Positions 25,828 through 34,763 are shown, numbered from the stretch's first letter. The stretch: 64,000 nt of DNA from Plantactinospora endophytica (GCF_016862915.1 NZ_BONW01000024.1:1-64000); one strand, 5' to 3'. Numbers and translations: made by a program. Notes: a model not told the origin generated them from the letters alone.

Positions 25828-27522
25828 GTGCCCGCCTCGACCACCGGCCTCACCCGTCCGCATCCGCTCGCGGCGGCGGCGCGGGTCGTCATGCTCGCGC
25901 TCGTCGCGGTACTCACCCTGATCGCCACCCGGGAACCCGGGCAACTCCGCTGGGTCGCCCTGCTCGCCGTCGCCGGAATCCCGGCGGTGGTCGCCCCCGG
26001 GCACCGGCTGCTGGCCCCGTTGGGCCGGTTCGCCGAGGTCGTCCTCGTGGGGCTGGCCGCCGGCCAGGTCGCGGCAGCGGCCAACATCGGCACCCCGATG
26101 CCCGGCGTCGGCGCGTCGGCCATCCTGCCCTACCTGGCCGTACCGCTGACCGTGGCGGCGTTGCAGCGCCGGGTCCGGGAGGGCGTCGGACTGATCGCGG
26201 TCGCCGCCGTCACCCTGATCCTCAGCGGTGTGCTCAACTCCGGCGGTGACGGGCCGCAGATCAGTCAGGTCGGCTACCTGACCGTGGCGGCCCAGTGGGT
26301 GATCCTGGCCGCACTCGGGCTCTTCGCGGCGGGTTCGCTGCAACGGACCATCCAGGCCCGCAACGAGACCCGGCCGCAGCCGTACACCGAGGCGACCCGA
26401 CTGCTGACCCAGTTGCGGAGCGTTGCTCGACAGCTACCAGGAGCCACTCTTGACCCGGGCAGCATCTCCGATCACCTGATCGAGGAGCTGCGCGTGGTCA
26501 CCCGGGCCGACCGGGCGGCGGTGCTCTCCGCCAGCGGCGGCGGCCGACTGGTCGTACTCGCCCAGGCCGGCGCGGACCGGGTCGACTGGGAGACGACGCT
26601 AGACGCCGACTCGGCCATCGCCGACGCCTGGGCGAGTCAGCAGCCCCAGACGGCACACCGGTCACAGGCCCGGTCACACTCCGGCGGCGAGGTGTCGGCC
26701 CTGGTCGTACCGCTGGTCGCCGGGGTACGCACGGTCGGCCTGGTCACCCTGGAGGCGGACGTCGCCAACGCCTATCCGCCACCGGTGGTGGCCCAGGTCA
26801 CCGCGTTGACCCGGCCGGCGGCGCTGCGCCTGGAGGCCGCGCTGCTCTTCGACGAGGTACGGTCGCTGGCCACCAACGAGGAGCGGCAGCGGCTGGCCCG
26901 GGAGATCCACGACGGGGTGGCCCAGGAACTGGTGATGGTCGGGTACGGCATCGACAACGCCCTGGCCAGCCTGCCCGAGGAGGCCAAGGAGACCGGCGAG
27001 GAGCTGCGTACGCTGCGCGGCGAGGTGACCCGGGTGATCACCGAGCTGCGGTTGAGCCTGTTCGAGCTGCGCAGCGAGGTTGACCGGCACGGCGGGCTGG
27101 CCGCCGCCATCGCCGAGTACGCCCGCACCGTCGGCGCCTCCGCCGGACTTCGGGTGCACTACACGCTCGACGAGTCCACCGCCCGGCTGCCGGCGGCCAC
27201 CGAGGCGGAGTTGCTGCGCATCGCCCAGGAGGCGATCACGAACGCCCGCAAGCACGCCGGGGCGTCGAATCTATGGGTCACCTGTGCCGTGGACCCCCCA
27301 TTCGCCCAGATTGAAGTGTCGGATGATGGTCAGGGCATCGCTGACCAGCGGCCCGATGGCAGGTATGGTCTTGCGATCATGGCAGAGAGGGCGGAACGTA
27401 TCCGGGGCCGGCTAGAGATCAGTCCGCGACACCCCAGCGGCACGACGGTGGCAGTGGTGCTCGGAACCTCGCCCCGGCGCGATAACGTGCGCGATAGCGT
27501 CACCGCATCAGAAGGGGAGTAA
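25828..27522 (+). CDS. NarL-type sensor histidine kinase with membrane and GAF domains
   Basis: 564-aa membrane kinase. Four to five N-terminal helices (20-180), a GAF domain (about 200-345), then a HisKA_3 dimerisation domain with phospho-acceptor His in RLAREIHDGVAQELVMVGYG, and a HATPase (EAITNARKHAGAS, DDGQGI, GRYGLAIMAERAERI). Pairs with the response regulator 7 bases downstream. The position beside glucokinase and fadD genes resembles MacRS (SCO2120/2121) of Streptomyces, but that identity is inference. Signal unknown. Confidence 0.93.
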   Translation: MPASTTGLTRPHPLAAAARVVMLALVAVLTLIATREPGQLRWVALLAVAGIPAVVAPGHRLLAPLGRFAEVVLVGLAAGQVAAAANIGTPMPGVGASAILPYLAVPLTVAALQRRVREGVGLIAVAAVTLILSGVLNSGGDGPQISQVGYLTVAAQWVILAALGLFAAGSLQRTIQARNETRPQPYTEATRLLTQLRSVARQLPGATLDPGSISDHLIEELRVVTRADRAAVLSASGGGRLVVLAQAGADRVDWETTLDADSAIADAWASQQPQTAHRSQARSHSGGEVSALVVPLVAGVRTVGLVTLEADVANAYPPPVVAQVTALTRPAALRLEAALLFDEVRSLATNEERQRLAREIHDGVAQELVMVGYGIDNALASLPEEAKETGEELRTLRGEVTRVITELRLSLFELRSEVDRHGGLAAAIAEYARTVGASAGLRVHYTLDESTARLPAATEAELLRIAQEAITNARKHAGASNLWVTCAVDPPFAQIEVSDDGQGIADQRPDGRYGLAIMAERAERIRGRLEISPRHPSGTTVAVVLGTSPRRDNVRDSVTASEGE

Positions 27523-27529
27523 CCCGAGC

Positions 27530-28198
27530 ATGACCACCAGCCCCACGCCGACCACTCGGACCAAGGTCCTGCTCGTCGACGATCACGACCTGATCCGTAA
27601 GGGCCTGCGGCACGCGTTCGAGCGGGACCGGCAGTTCGAGGTCGTCGGCGAGGCCGCCACCGCCGCCGAGGGGGTACGCCAGGCCGGCGCCCTGCAACCC
27701 GATGTAGTGATCATGGATCTCCGACTTCCCGACGGCAGCGGCCTGGAGGCCACCCGGGCGCTGCGCAAGTCCAGCGCCACCATGGGAATCGTGGTCCTCA
27801 CCATGTACGCGGGCGACGACCAGCTCTTCGGCGCCCTCGAAGCCGGTGCCAGCGCGTTCGTGCCGAAGACCGCCCCCGCCGACGAGGTCGTTGCCGCCGC
27901 CCGGCACGCGGCCTCGTCACCGAGTGCGTTCACCGCCGCCGACCTCGCCGAGGCGATGAAGCGCCGGCTCGCCCCCTCCGGCCCGCAGCTGTCCCCCCGC
28001 GAGGGGCAGGTGCTCCGCCTGCTCGCCGACGGGATGAGCGTCGCCGGCATCGCCAAGCAGCTCTTCGTCAGCGAGTCGACGGCGAAGACGCACATCTCAA
28101 AGCTCTACGAGAAACTGGGTGCGGCCAACCGGGCCCAGGCACTGATGACCGCCCTCCGGCTGGGGCTGCTCGAAGCCCCGGACGCCCCCAAGTTCTGA
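27530..28198 (+). CDS. NarL/FixJ family response regulator
   Basis: 222-aa regulator. Receiver domain 10-130 with acidic pocket VDDHD, phospho-acceptor Asp in VVIMDLRLPDGSG, Thr/Lys switch residues (VVLTMYAG, AFVPKTAPA), and a C-terminal LuxR-type helix-turn-helix (LSPREGQVLRLLADGMSVAGIAKQLFVSESTAKTH). ATG with GGGGAG upstream, 7 bases after the kinase gene, thus co-transcribed. A hairpin follows. Confidence 0.95.
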   Translation: MTTSPTPTTRTKVLLVDDHDLIRKGLRHAFERDRQFEVVGEAATAAEGVRQAGALQPDVVIMDLRLPDGSGLEATRALRKSSATMGIVVLTMYAGDDQLFGALEAGASAFVPKTAPADEVVAAARHAASSPSAFTAADLAEAMKRRLAPSGPQLSPREGQVLRLLADGMSVAGIAKQLFVSESTAKTHISKLYEKLGAANRAQALMTALRLGLLEAPDAPKF

Positions 28199-28224
28199 CC
28201 GTCCGCCGGGCCGGGTCGCGCGAC

Positions 28225-28261
28225 CGGAATGCCAACGGGTACGAATCCCGTCGGCATTCCG
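28225..28261 (+). terminator. terminator of the two-component operon
   Basis: 15-bp stem (28225-28239 with 28247-28261) with one mismatch and a 7-nt loop, 27 bases after the regulator stop. Confidence 0.85.
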
Positions 28262-28376
28262 CTCCTCCCGCGACCCGGCTTGGCGTGCGACCTCCGCTGG
28301 GCAGGTGGCGGGACAGACCGACCAGCCGCACGGCAGGTTTCTCCCGTCGCAGGTATTGGGTGAGGCCGCCGAGTGG

Positions 28377-28817
28377 TCAGTTCGACGGGTTGGGCACCCG
28401 GGCGGGAACGGCCCGACCGGTCATCCGGCGGAACGCCAGATAGGTCTCGCAGCCGAGGCAGAGCCCGAAAGCCCCGTTGAGGAAGGCGGCTGCCAGGGCC
28501 AGGCAGGAGACGGTCAGGCCCAGCCAGGTGGCCCCGGCCAGGTAGCCGGTGGCGGCGACGAGCATGAACACCAGCCCCAGCAGTTGCGCGAACCGTACCG
28601 GTGCGGCCGGTTCCAACTCGGCGGGGCGACCCAGCCGAGGGGCCACGACGGCCCGGAACAGCAGTGCGTACGGGCTGCGGCGCGGGTCGACCGTGCCGAC
28701 CGCGAACACCACGGCCTGGGCCAGGGCGAGCCAGCCGGACCCGGTGAGGAGCACGACGACCAGTACGAGCGCGGTGACGGCCGCGGCGAAGCGCGGTCCA
28801 CGGGGGTCGAGCAGCAT
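28377..28817 (-). CDS. DUF4395 membrane protein
   Basis: 146-aa protein with a DUF4395 domain: DPRGPRFAAAVTALVLVVVLL at the start, four hydrophobic helices, VDPRRSPYALLFR motif and a C-terminal GLCLGCETYLAFRRM with paired Cys in CLGCE. It commonly accompanies thioredoxin-like genes, which fits a membrane redox role. The ATG at 28817 has CGAGGTG just upstream. A GTG six bases earlier is also open. Confidence 0.87.
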   Translation of the reverse strand: MLLDPRGPRFAAAVTALVLVVVLLTGSGWLALAQAVVFAVGTVDPRRSPYALLFRAVVAPRLGRPAELEPAAPVRFAQLLGLVFMLVAATGYLAGATWLGLTVSCLALAAAFLNGAFGLCLGCETYLAFRRMTGRAVPARVPNPSN

Positions 28818-28910
28818 GTTCACCTCGGAAGGCAGGGACGGCGCCTGGTCGCCGGTCAGCGGCGCTCGTCGGAACTGGACGCGGGGGTCACCGCAGGGGT
28901 CGGGGGCTGG

Positions 28911-29009
28911 TCAGCGGCGGAGACGGACGGAGGGCCGGCGATGATCGGCGACCCGGTCCCGCAACAGCGGTACGCCCGCCGGCACTCCCCCGGCGGTACG
29001 CCTGGTCAT
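28911..29009 (-). CDS. possible 32-residue basic ORF overlapping the thioredoxin stop
   Basis: ATG overlaps the TGA of the thioredoxin-like gene (ATGA). The 32 codons have high GC third positions and end at 28911 with a peptide rich in Arg (ending PSVRLRR). It lies in the 188-base space between two redox genes. No family known. It may be a coupling ORF or chance. Confidence 0.3.
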   Translation of the reverse strand: MTRRTAGGVPAGVPLLRDRVADHRRPSVRLRR

Positions 29010-29557
29010 GACGGTCCCCTGCGCAGCAGCGGCGCCACCGCCGCGAGGACCTGTGCCCGGGCCGGTACTCCGGCGGCACGCCGGACGATCCGTCCGTCGG
29101 CGTCGACCACCAGCACGGTCGGGGTACGCCAGATGCCCAGCGCGCGTACCGCCGGCAACTGACTCGCCGCGTCGACCTCCACGTGCCGTACCCCGTCGAG
29201 GGTGCCGGTGACGTCGGCCAGCACCTGCCGGGTTGCCCGGCACGGCGCGCAGAACGCCGACGAGAACTGGAGCAGCGTGGCGGAGTCGCCCGGCCGTACG
29301 CCGAGCGCGGCCAGCAGGGCGGGATCGACCGGCCGGCCGCCGACGCGGTCGGGGGTGGTGTCCGGGCCGGCAGCCGCCGGAGGCCCCGGGGCGTCGAGCC
29401 GCATCGTCGTCGTCTCCGGGCGGAGCCGCCCGTCGCACCGGCGGCGCCACAGCCCGAAGCCGGTAGCCAGCAGCAATGTGGCCACCACGGCGACGGACCC
29501 GCTCAGTGCGGCGTTCTGCACGGCTCCAGACTGCCACGTAAGGGCGTCGATGACCAT
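29006..29557 (-). CDS. membrane-anchored thioredoxin-like protein
   Basis: 183-aa thiol-disulfide protein. A single N-terminal helix (AALSGSVAVVATLLLATGFGLW) anchors it, then a linker and a thioredoxin fold with active site FCAPCRATR and the cis-Pro loop GIWRTPTVLVVD. The CAPC redox pair suggests a reductant or isomerase. Followed by DUF4395. The start is uncertain: a GTG at 29515, directly before the helix, is an alternative to the ATG at 29557. Confidence 0.88.
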   Translation of the reverse strand: MVIDALTWQSGAVQNAALSGSVAVVATLLLATGFGLWRRRCDGRLRPETTTMRLDAPGPPAAAGPDTTPDRVGGRPVDPALLAALGVRPGDSATLLQFSSAFCAPCRATRQVLADVTGTLDGVRHVEVDAASQLPAVRALGIWRTPTVLVVDADGRIVRRAAGVPARAQVLAAVAPLLRRGPS

Positions 29558-29640
29558 CGCTGTCCGGTCACCTGTTCCGAGCCCGGCCCGACCACCGGTG
29601 TCCCGTCCGCCGATCCCGAACGAGCCGGAGCAGGGGAAAG

Positions 29641-29747
29641 CCGAAGCACGGACGGCCGGAGCACGGACGGCCCGAGCACGGACGGCCCAAGCACGGACGG
29701 CCCAAGCACGGGAGGCCGAAGCACGGGAGGCCGAAGCACGGGAGGGC
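29641..29747. repeat. 15-bp tandem repeat, seven copies, abutting the mannosyltransferase stop
   Basis: GCACGG recurs at 29646, 29661, 29676, 29691, 29706, 29721 and 29736, exactly every 15 bases, in units like GCACGGACGGCCCAA. The array ends three bases from the stop codon of the glycosyltransferase gene at 29751. It fills most of the gap 29558-29750. Confidence 0.92.
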
Positions 29748-29750
29748 CGG

Positions 29751-30875
29751 TCAGTCGGTCAGTAGCTCCGTCATCCGGCGGGCCTGCCGCTCCCAGGGCC
29801 ATTCCCGCTCCACCCAGGCCCGGCCGGCGGCACCCATCCGGCGGGCCAGTTCCGGATCGGCGAGCAGGGTGGCCACCCGGTCGGCGAGCTGCCCGAGGCT
29901 GCGGCCGTCGACGACGTACCCGGTCTCGCCCTCCCGGACCGCGTCCGGAGCGCCGCCGGAGTTCCCGGCCACCACCGGCAACCCGGTGGCGGACGCCTCC
30001 AGGTAGACGATGCCCAGGCCCTCGACGTCCAGCCCGCCGTTGCGGGTCCGGCACGGCATCGCGTAGACGTCCCCGGCCGCGTAGTGCGCCGGCAGCTCCG
30101 CAGTCGGCACCGAACCGGTGAAGACCACGTCGGCGGCGACGCCCGCCCGCCGGGCGAGCTTCTCCAGCGTTCCCCGGTACGGGCCGCCGCCGACCACCAG
30201 CAACGCCGCGCCCGACACCCGACGGCGGATCTCCGGTAGCGCCCGGATCAGCGCGTCCTGACCCTTGCGCGGCACCAGCCGGGAAACGCAGACCACCACC
30301 GGCCGGTCGGCCAGGCCGTGTCGGGCGCGGACCTCGGCCCCGTCCACGTCGGGGTGGTAGACGTCCACGTCCACCCCGGGGGCCAGCCGGCGCAACTCGG
30401 TCCGGCCGCGCAGCACCCGGTCCAGCCGGACCCGGGTGTATTCGCCCAGGTAGGTGGTGACGTCGACGCCGTCACCGATCCGGCGCAGCGCCGACCGGGC
30501 GCCGGGCAGTGCCGCCCAGCCGACCTCGTGACCGTGGGTCAGGGCCACTGCCCGACCGATCCCGGCCCGGCGGCGCAGCCCGGCGGCGAGCAGCCCCAGC
30601 GGGGCGGCGGCACCGAACCAGACGGTGTCGCAGTCGTACGCCCGGGCCAGCTCCGCCGCCCGGCGGGCGACGTGCCGGGTCGGCAGCAGCACGCCGGTCG
30701 GCTCGCGGACCACCTCGAACGGCTGGTCCGCGTCGAACTTGTCGGCGCCGCGCCAGGTGGAGGCGTACACGACCACCGATCCGGCCGGTTGCCGGACCGC
30801 GAGGCCGTGCACGAAGGACTGGATTCCGCCGGGGCGCGGCGGGAAGTCGTTGGTGACGAGCAGGGTCCTGGTCAA
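29751..30875 (-). CDS. pimB: GT4 glycosyltransferase, PimB-like phosphatidylinositol mannosyltransferase
   Basis: 374-aa GT-B enzyme. N-terminal LLVTNDFPPRPGGIQSFVHGLA, donor-binding domain with VSRLVPRKGQDALIRALPEI and the EX7E motif EGLGIVYLEASATGLPVVAG. By similarity and by its place beside fadD15 and the protease gene (Rv2188c in M. tuberculosis) it should add the second mannose to Ac1PIM1 in PIM synthesis. The TTG start overlaps the protease stop (TTGA), so it is translated with it. A tandem repeat follows its stop. Confidence 0.88.
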   Translation of the reverse strand: MTRTLLVTNDFPPRPGGIQSFVHGLAVRQPAGSVVVYASTWRGADKFDADQPFEVVREPTGVLLPTRHVARRAAELARAYDCDTVWFGAAAPLGLLAAGLRRRAGIGRAVALTHGHEVGWAALPGARSALRRIGDGVDVTTYLGEYTRVRLDRVLRGRTELRRLAPGVDVDVYHPDVDGAEVRARHGLADRPVVVCVSRLVPRKGQDALIRALPEIRRRVSGAALLVVGGGPYRGTLEKLARRAGVAADVVFTGSVPTAELPAHYAAGDVYAMPCRTRNGGLDVEGLGIVYLEASATGLPVVAGNSGGAPDAVREGETGYVVDGRSLGQLADRVATLLADPELARRMGAAGRAWVEREWPWERQARRMTELLTD

Positions 30876-32131
30876 CGGCCGACTCCTCGGGCGTACGCGC
30901 GGGCCGCCGCCATGCGCTCCACAGTGGATGGATGACTCGCCCGGTAGAGGTACTCCCAGCGGGGCGGATCGGGATCGGCGAGGTTGAGGCTGGACAGCCG
31001 CCGCTGCATCGCCTCGAACGCGGCCGGGTCGCCGGTCAGCGCCAGCGCGTGCGCGTCGGCCCGCGCCTCGACCTGCCGGGAAACCCACGCCTGGGCCGGC
31101 GCCGCCACCAGACCGGCCACCGTGACCAGGGCCAGCAGCAGCGGGAACGCCCGTGGCTCGGCCACCGAGTCGACCCCGGCAGCCCGCAGCAGCGCCCCTG
31201 ACGAGCCGAGCAGATAGAGCGCGACGACCGCAGCGGCGGCACCGAGCGCACCGGTGAGGGTGCCGGTCAGCACGTCCCGGTCCTTGGCGTGGCCCAACTC
31301 GTGCGCGACCACGCTGGCCACCTCGGCGGGCGGCGCCTCGCGCAGCAGGGTGTCGTAGACGACGATCCGCCGGGTCGGGCCGAAGCCGGAGACGTACGCG
31401 TTGACCGCCCGGGTACGCCGCGACGCGTCGGCGACCAGCACGTCCTTCACCGGTACGCCGTCGGTGTCGGCCAGCGCCATCAGCTCGGTGCGCAGCGGAC
31501 CCGGCTCCATCGGGGTGAACCGGTTGAAGATCGGCTCCACCAGCACCGGAAGGATGAAGGAGAGCAGCGTGACCAGCACCGCCGCGCCGGCCGCGCCGAA
31601 CGCCCACCACCACCTCGGGGCCAGCCGGGTCACCGTGTAGAAGCCGAGCAGGGCCACCGCGCCGATCACGGCACTGACCGCGTACGACTTGAGCAGGTCG
31701 ACCGTCCAGCCGCCCCAGCCCTGGGTGGAGAGCCCGTAGCGGGCCACCACCGCGTGCCGCCAGGCGGCGAACGGCAGGGTGAGCAGATCGGCGACCAGCA
31801 CCACGGCCAGGCCACCGAGCACGGCCTGGGCGATCCAGTTGTCCCCGAACGGGCGGCCGACCAGGCTGACCAGTTTCGCGCCGAGCGGAGTGAGGCCGAG
31901 CAGCAGCGCCACGACCAGTCCGACGGCGAGCGCGCCGTAGCCGCCCGGTCGCAGTGCGGCGGCGAAGGCCCGCCCCCGGGCCACCTCTGCCGGGTCGAGT
32001 TCGTCCAGTGCGGCTAGTTGGTCGACCCGGGGCGCTGGCGGCCGGTGCCACGGCACCAGTAACGCCGTGGCGGCGACGAGCAGCAGCACGAGGGCGCCGA
32101 GGGTCAGCCCGGCCCAGGCACGCGGCGTCAT
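30872..32131 (-). CDS. M48 family membrane metalloprotease (Ste24-like)
   Basis: 419-aa zinc protease with several membrane helices (N-terminal, about 60-180 and 180-240) and the catalytic motif VVAHELGHAKD with H277-E-x-x-H281, downstream Glu in QVEARADAHALAL. The C-terminal YLYRASHPSTVERMAAAR is typical of CAAX-protease homologues. Substrates in bacteria unknown. The start is uncertain. ATG 32131 lacks a clear SD, and GTG 32149 has GGAG at long spacing. Its stop overlaps the mannosyltransferase start. Confidence 0.9.
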   Translation of the reverse strand: MTPRAWAGLTLGALVLLLVAATALLVPWHRPPAPRVDQLAALDELDPAEVARGRAFAAALRPGGYGALAVGLVVALLLGLTPLGAKLVSLVGRPFGDNWIAQAVLGGLAVVLVADLLTLPFAAWRHAVVARYGLSTQGWGGWTVDLLKSYAVSAVIGAVALLGFYTVTRLAPRWWWAFGAAGAAVLVTLLSFILPVLVEPIFNRFTPMEPGPLRTELMALADTDGVPVKDVLVADASRRTRAVNAYVSGFGPTRRIVVYDTLLREAPPAEVASVVAHELGHAKDRDVLTGTLTGALGAAAAVVALYLLGSSGALLRAAGVDSVAEPRAFPLLLALVTVAGLVAAPAQAWVSRQVEARADAHALALTGDPAAFEAMQRRLSSLNLADPDPPRWEYLYRASHPSTVERMAAARAYARGVGR

Positions 32132-32345
32132 GCCGTGGCCCGTACCCACTCGGTCATCCGCTCCGCCCTTCGCCGCGACGCCGTACCGGTCGGACCGGCG
32201 CTGCCGTCCGTCGGCTGCGCCGTGGCCGACGGCCTTCGCCGGCCCGATCGCGGGGCAATCCTATGCCGGATCGCCGGTCGGAGGTGTCGGGCGGGCCGCC
32301 TCCGGTTGAGCCACGCGGCGACGCCGGACCGGCTCCAGTCAGCCC

Positions 32346-32512
32346 ACCGGGCGGCGCCGGGCCGGGTCCGATCAGGCCACCGGGCGACCTCAGGTCAGGC
32401 CACCCGGCGACGTCGGGCCGGCTCAGGTCAGGGCCATCCGGCGACCTCGGGTCAGGCCACCCGGCGACGCCGAGCCGGCTTCGGGTCAGGCCACCCGGCG
32501 ACGTCGGCGCCG
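32346..32512. repeat. tandem repeat of about 25-33 bp containing the CxxC-protein stop codon
   Basis: Five units on the minus strand, each with the core TCGCCGGGTGGCCTGACC. The first unit includes the last codons and TGA of the small CxxC protein gene (32486-32488). Units alternate in length, so a 57-58-bp higher-order unit is also visible. The rest of the gap 32150-32345 holds no gene that I can support. Confidence 0.85.
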
Positions 32513-32716
32513 GGTGGCGAGCCGCAGCGGTGCCGAGACCGGGGCGTCCAGGATCTCGACGTCGAAGCCGGCCCGGGTGAACACCTCGATGGCGTGCATC
32601 TCGTCGGCGGTCAGCGCGGCCTGCGCGGGCGGCTGGTCCAGCAGGGCACTCACCAGGCACCCGGAGCAGGCCGCAGCCGCACCCCGCAGGGTGCAACTGT
32701 CGCAGTCGATGAGCAT
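32486..32716 (-). CDS. conserved small protein with two CxxC motifs
   Basis: 76-aa cytosolic protein. Two CxxC pairs (C5-x-x-C8 and C17-x-x-C20, in MLIDCDSC and ACSGCLV) form a likely zinc-binding knuckle, followed by a helical ALTADEMHAIEVFTRAGFDVEI and a very basic tail RRRRRR. I recall similar proteins in many actinobacteria, with no known function. ATG with GAGGAGG 4 nt upstream. The basic tail is partly encoded by the first unit of a tandem repeat. Confidence 0.82.
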   Translation of the reverse strand: MLIDCDSCTLRGAAAACSGCLVSALLDQPPAQAALTADEMHAIEVFTRAGFDVEILDAPVSAPLRLATRRRRRRVA

Positions 32717-32863
32717 CGACCCTCCTCAAGCAGCGGCGGCGATCGCTGTTGTTGTCCCGCCACCGTCCGTGACATCGACGCTAGAACAGGGGTACGACAA
32801 AACCTCCGTTGCCACCCAACGGCCCCATCCGGATGATCAACGGACAAAGAGGCGGGGCAGGCG

Positions 32864-32975
32864 GCAGCGGTCCTCTGGAGGGGATGGGCGGCAGCGGTCG
32901 CCAGGAGTGGGACGGGTGGGCAGCAGTCGCCAGGAGCAGACGGGCGGCGAGCGGTCGTCAGGAGCGGGCGAGTCG
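32864..32975. repeat. repeat of about 28 bp containing the NYN gene stop codon
   Basis: Four imperfect units at about 32864, 32891, 32920 and 32947 share GCAGCGGTCGCCAGGAG. The unit next to the gene includes the TGA of the NYN-domain gene (32958-32960). The gap 32717-32863 holds no gene that I can support. Confidence 0.8.
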
Positions 32976-34649
32976 GCGGAGCAGGGAGTCCGCGCCGAGC
33001 GGGTAGGCGCCGTGCCGGCGTACCCCGTCGGCGACCTCGCGGTCGGAGGAGACCACCACGATCGGCCGGCCGGCCGGCTCGGCCCGGACCAGCCGGCGGA
33101 TCAGGTCGTCGGCGGTCTCCCCCTTCCGGGAGAAGAGCACCCGGACGCCGCGTGGCGAGGGCGGCAGCCCGTGCATCCGCTCGGCGCCGTCGAAGACGAC
33201 CGTCACCTCGTCACCGGTCTGTGCCGCGATCCCGCCCAGGCCGGTGATCAGGCGCTTGCGCTGCTGCTCAAGGGACATGTCACCGAAACCGCGCTTGGTG
33301 ACGTTGTAGCCGTCCACCACCAGGTGCGCCCGGGGCAGCGCCAGCAGCTCGTCCAGCCGGGCGGGGTCGTCCGTGTCCAGGGCCCGGGCCGAGGTGGTCG
33401 CGGCCGGGCGCTCGGCGAACGCGTCGGCGACGTAGTCCGCCGGCAACCGGTCGGCGGGGTCCAGGGCGAGTTCCCGGCGCAGTCCGACGGCGGCCCGGCC
33501 GATCGTCTCCAGCAGCAGCCAGAGCCGGGCGTCGTCGACCGACCGTGCCTCCTTGGCGGTCTGCCGGACCGCGCCCGCGGTCGCCTCCGCCTCGGCCAGC
33601 CGGGCCCGTACCCGGCGCAGCTCCGCCTCGTGGTCGGCCGCCGCCCGGCTGGCCCGCCCTTTCTCGGTGGCCAGCAGCTCGGCCGCCCGCCGCTGCCCGG
33701 CCTGGGTCTCCCGGAGCGACCGGCCCAGTACCCGGTTCTCCTCGCGGAGCTGACCCACCTCCTCGCGGAGCCGGGCCACCTCGTCGCGCAGCTTGTCGGC
33801 TTCGACCTTCGCCACCGCACGGTCGTGCTCGGCCCGGGTGGCCCGCTGTTCCGCCTCCCGGACCAGTTCCGCGACGACCGCGCTGTCGGCCTCGGCCCGG
33901 ACCGCCGCCCCGGCGTCCTCGACCAGGTCACGCCAGCCCGCCGGCCGGGTCAGGTAGGCGAGCGCGGCGACCTCCACCGGATCGGCCGCGGCCGGACTGC
34001 CCCCGGAGACCACCACGGAACCCAGCTCGCCGGCCTCGGACAGCACCCGGCTGGCCACCCGCTGCCGGAACAGCGGATCGGCGGCGAGCTGGATGGCGAT
34101 CGGTGCACCGCCGAGCCGGGCCCGCCGGTTCGGCGCGAACTTGGCGACCCGGCGCAGCGGCGGTGGCAGTTCGTCGGCCGGCAGCGTCGGCAGCGCGGCG
34201 GCGGCCAGGCTGACGATCCGGGCCCGGACCGGCTCCGGCAACGTCGGCTCCGGCTCCCGATCAACCGACTCTCGATCGGCCGGCGCATGATCGTCCGACT
34301 CACGATCGTCCTGCACCTGCACACGATCGACTGACTCAGGATCGGCCGACTCAGGATCGGCCGACTCACGATCAACCGGCTCCTGATCGACCTGCGCACG
34401 ATCAACCAGATCACGATCAACCGGCGCAGGATCGGCCGACTGCTGGTCGACGGGTGGCTCGGGTTCGGTGCCGACGGAATCGGGCACGGTGTCGGTGAGC
34501 AGGGTCGGCTCCGGCTCGTCGGCAGCGGGTACGGCCGGATCGGGCTCGTCGCTGCCGCCGTCCCGCCCGGGATCGCCAGCACGCTCGGAGCGCGCGAGCT
34601 GCGCCGCCTCCTCCGGGAGGCGGTCGTCGGACGGTTCGGTGCGGGGCAT
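32958..34649 (-). CDS. NYN (PIN-like) domain RNA-binding/ribonuclease protein with coiled coil
   Basis: 563-aa protein. Residues 1-140 are acidic, disordered and repetitive. About 140-250 is a conserved helical region (AKFAPNRRARLGGAPIAIQLA). About 255-350 is a coiled coil (KVEADKLRDEVARLREEVGQ). About 430-560 is a YacP/Rae1-type NYN nuclease domain with acidic residues in VVDGYNV, VVFDGAE, ETADDLIRRLV and VVSSDREVAD. It probably acts on RNA. ATG with GGGAG about 9 nt upstream. The disordered head is encoded by 15-bp repeats. Confidence 0.9.
   Translation of the reverse strand: MPRTEPSDDRLPEEAAQLARSERAGDPGRDGGSDEPDPAVPAADEPEPTLLTDTVPDSVGTEPEPPVDQQSADPAPVDRDLVDRAQVDQEPVDRESADPESADPESVDRVQVQDDRESDDHAPADRESVDREPEPTLPEPVRARIVSLAAAALPTLPADELPPPLRRVAKFAPNRRARLGGAPIAIQLAADPLFRQRVASRVLSEAGELGSVVVSGGSPAAADPVEVAALAYLTRPAGWRDLVEDAGAAVRAEADSAVVAELVREAEQRATRAEHDRAVAKVEADKLRDEVARLREEVGQLREENRVLGRSLRETQAGQRRAAELLATEKGRASRAAADHEAELRRVRARLAEAEATAGAVRQTAKEARSVDDARLWLLLETIGRAAVGLRRELALDPADRLPADYVADAFAERPAATTSARALDTDDPARLDELLALPRAHLVVDGYNVTKRGFGDMSLEQQRKRLITGLGGIAAQTGDEVTVVFDGAERMHGLPPSPRGVRVLFSRKGETADDLIRRLVRAEPAGRPIVVVSSDREVADGVRRHGAYPLGADSLLRRLARS
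34259..34444. repeat. 15-bp GATC-centred repeat inside the NYN gene
   Basis: GATC recurs every 15 bases from 34259 to 34304 and again from 34325 to 34430, with a 6-bp insertion between (12 units). Units resemble GATCGGCCGACTCAG and encode acidic pentapeptides such as DRESA and DPESV. The period keeps the reading frame. Confidence 0.9.
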
Positions 34650-34763
34650 GTCGCCAGTCTCCCACCGACACCCTACCGATCGCCCAACACCTCAGATGAT
34701 CTCGCCCCGTCGGCCCCTGGTAACGACTGGTACGGATGATACGGAAGTGTCGTACGTGCCGCC

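Noticed and set aside
32150-32345. short gene between the protease and the CxxC protein
   Set aside because: Open frames here are Pro/Gly/Arg-rich, lack ribosome binding sites and run into the repeat.
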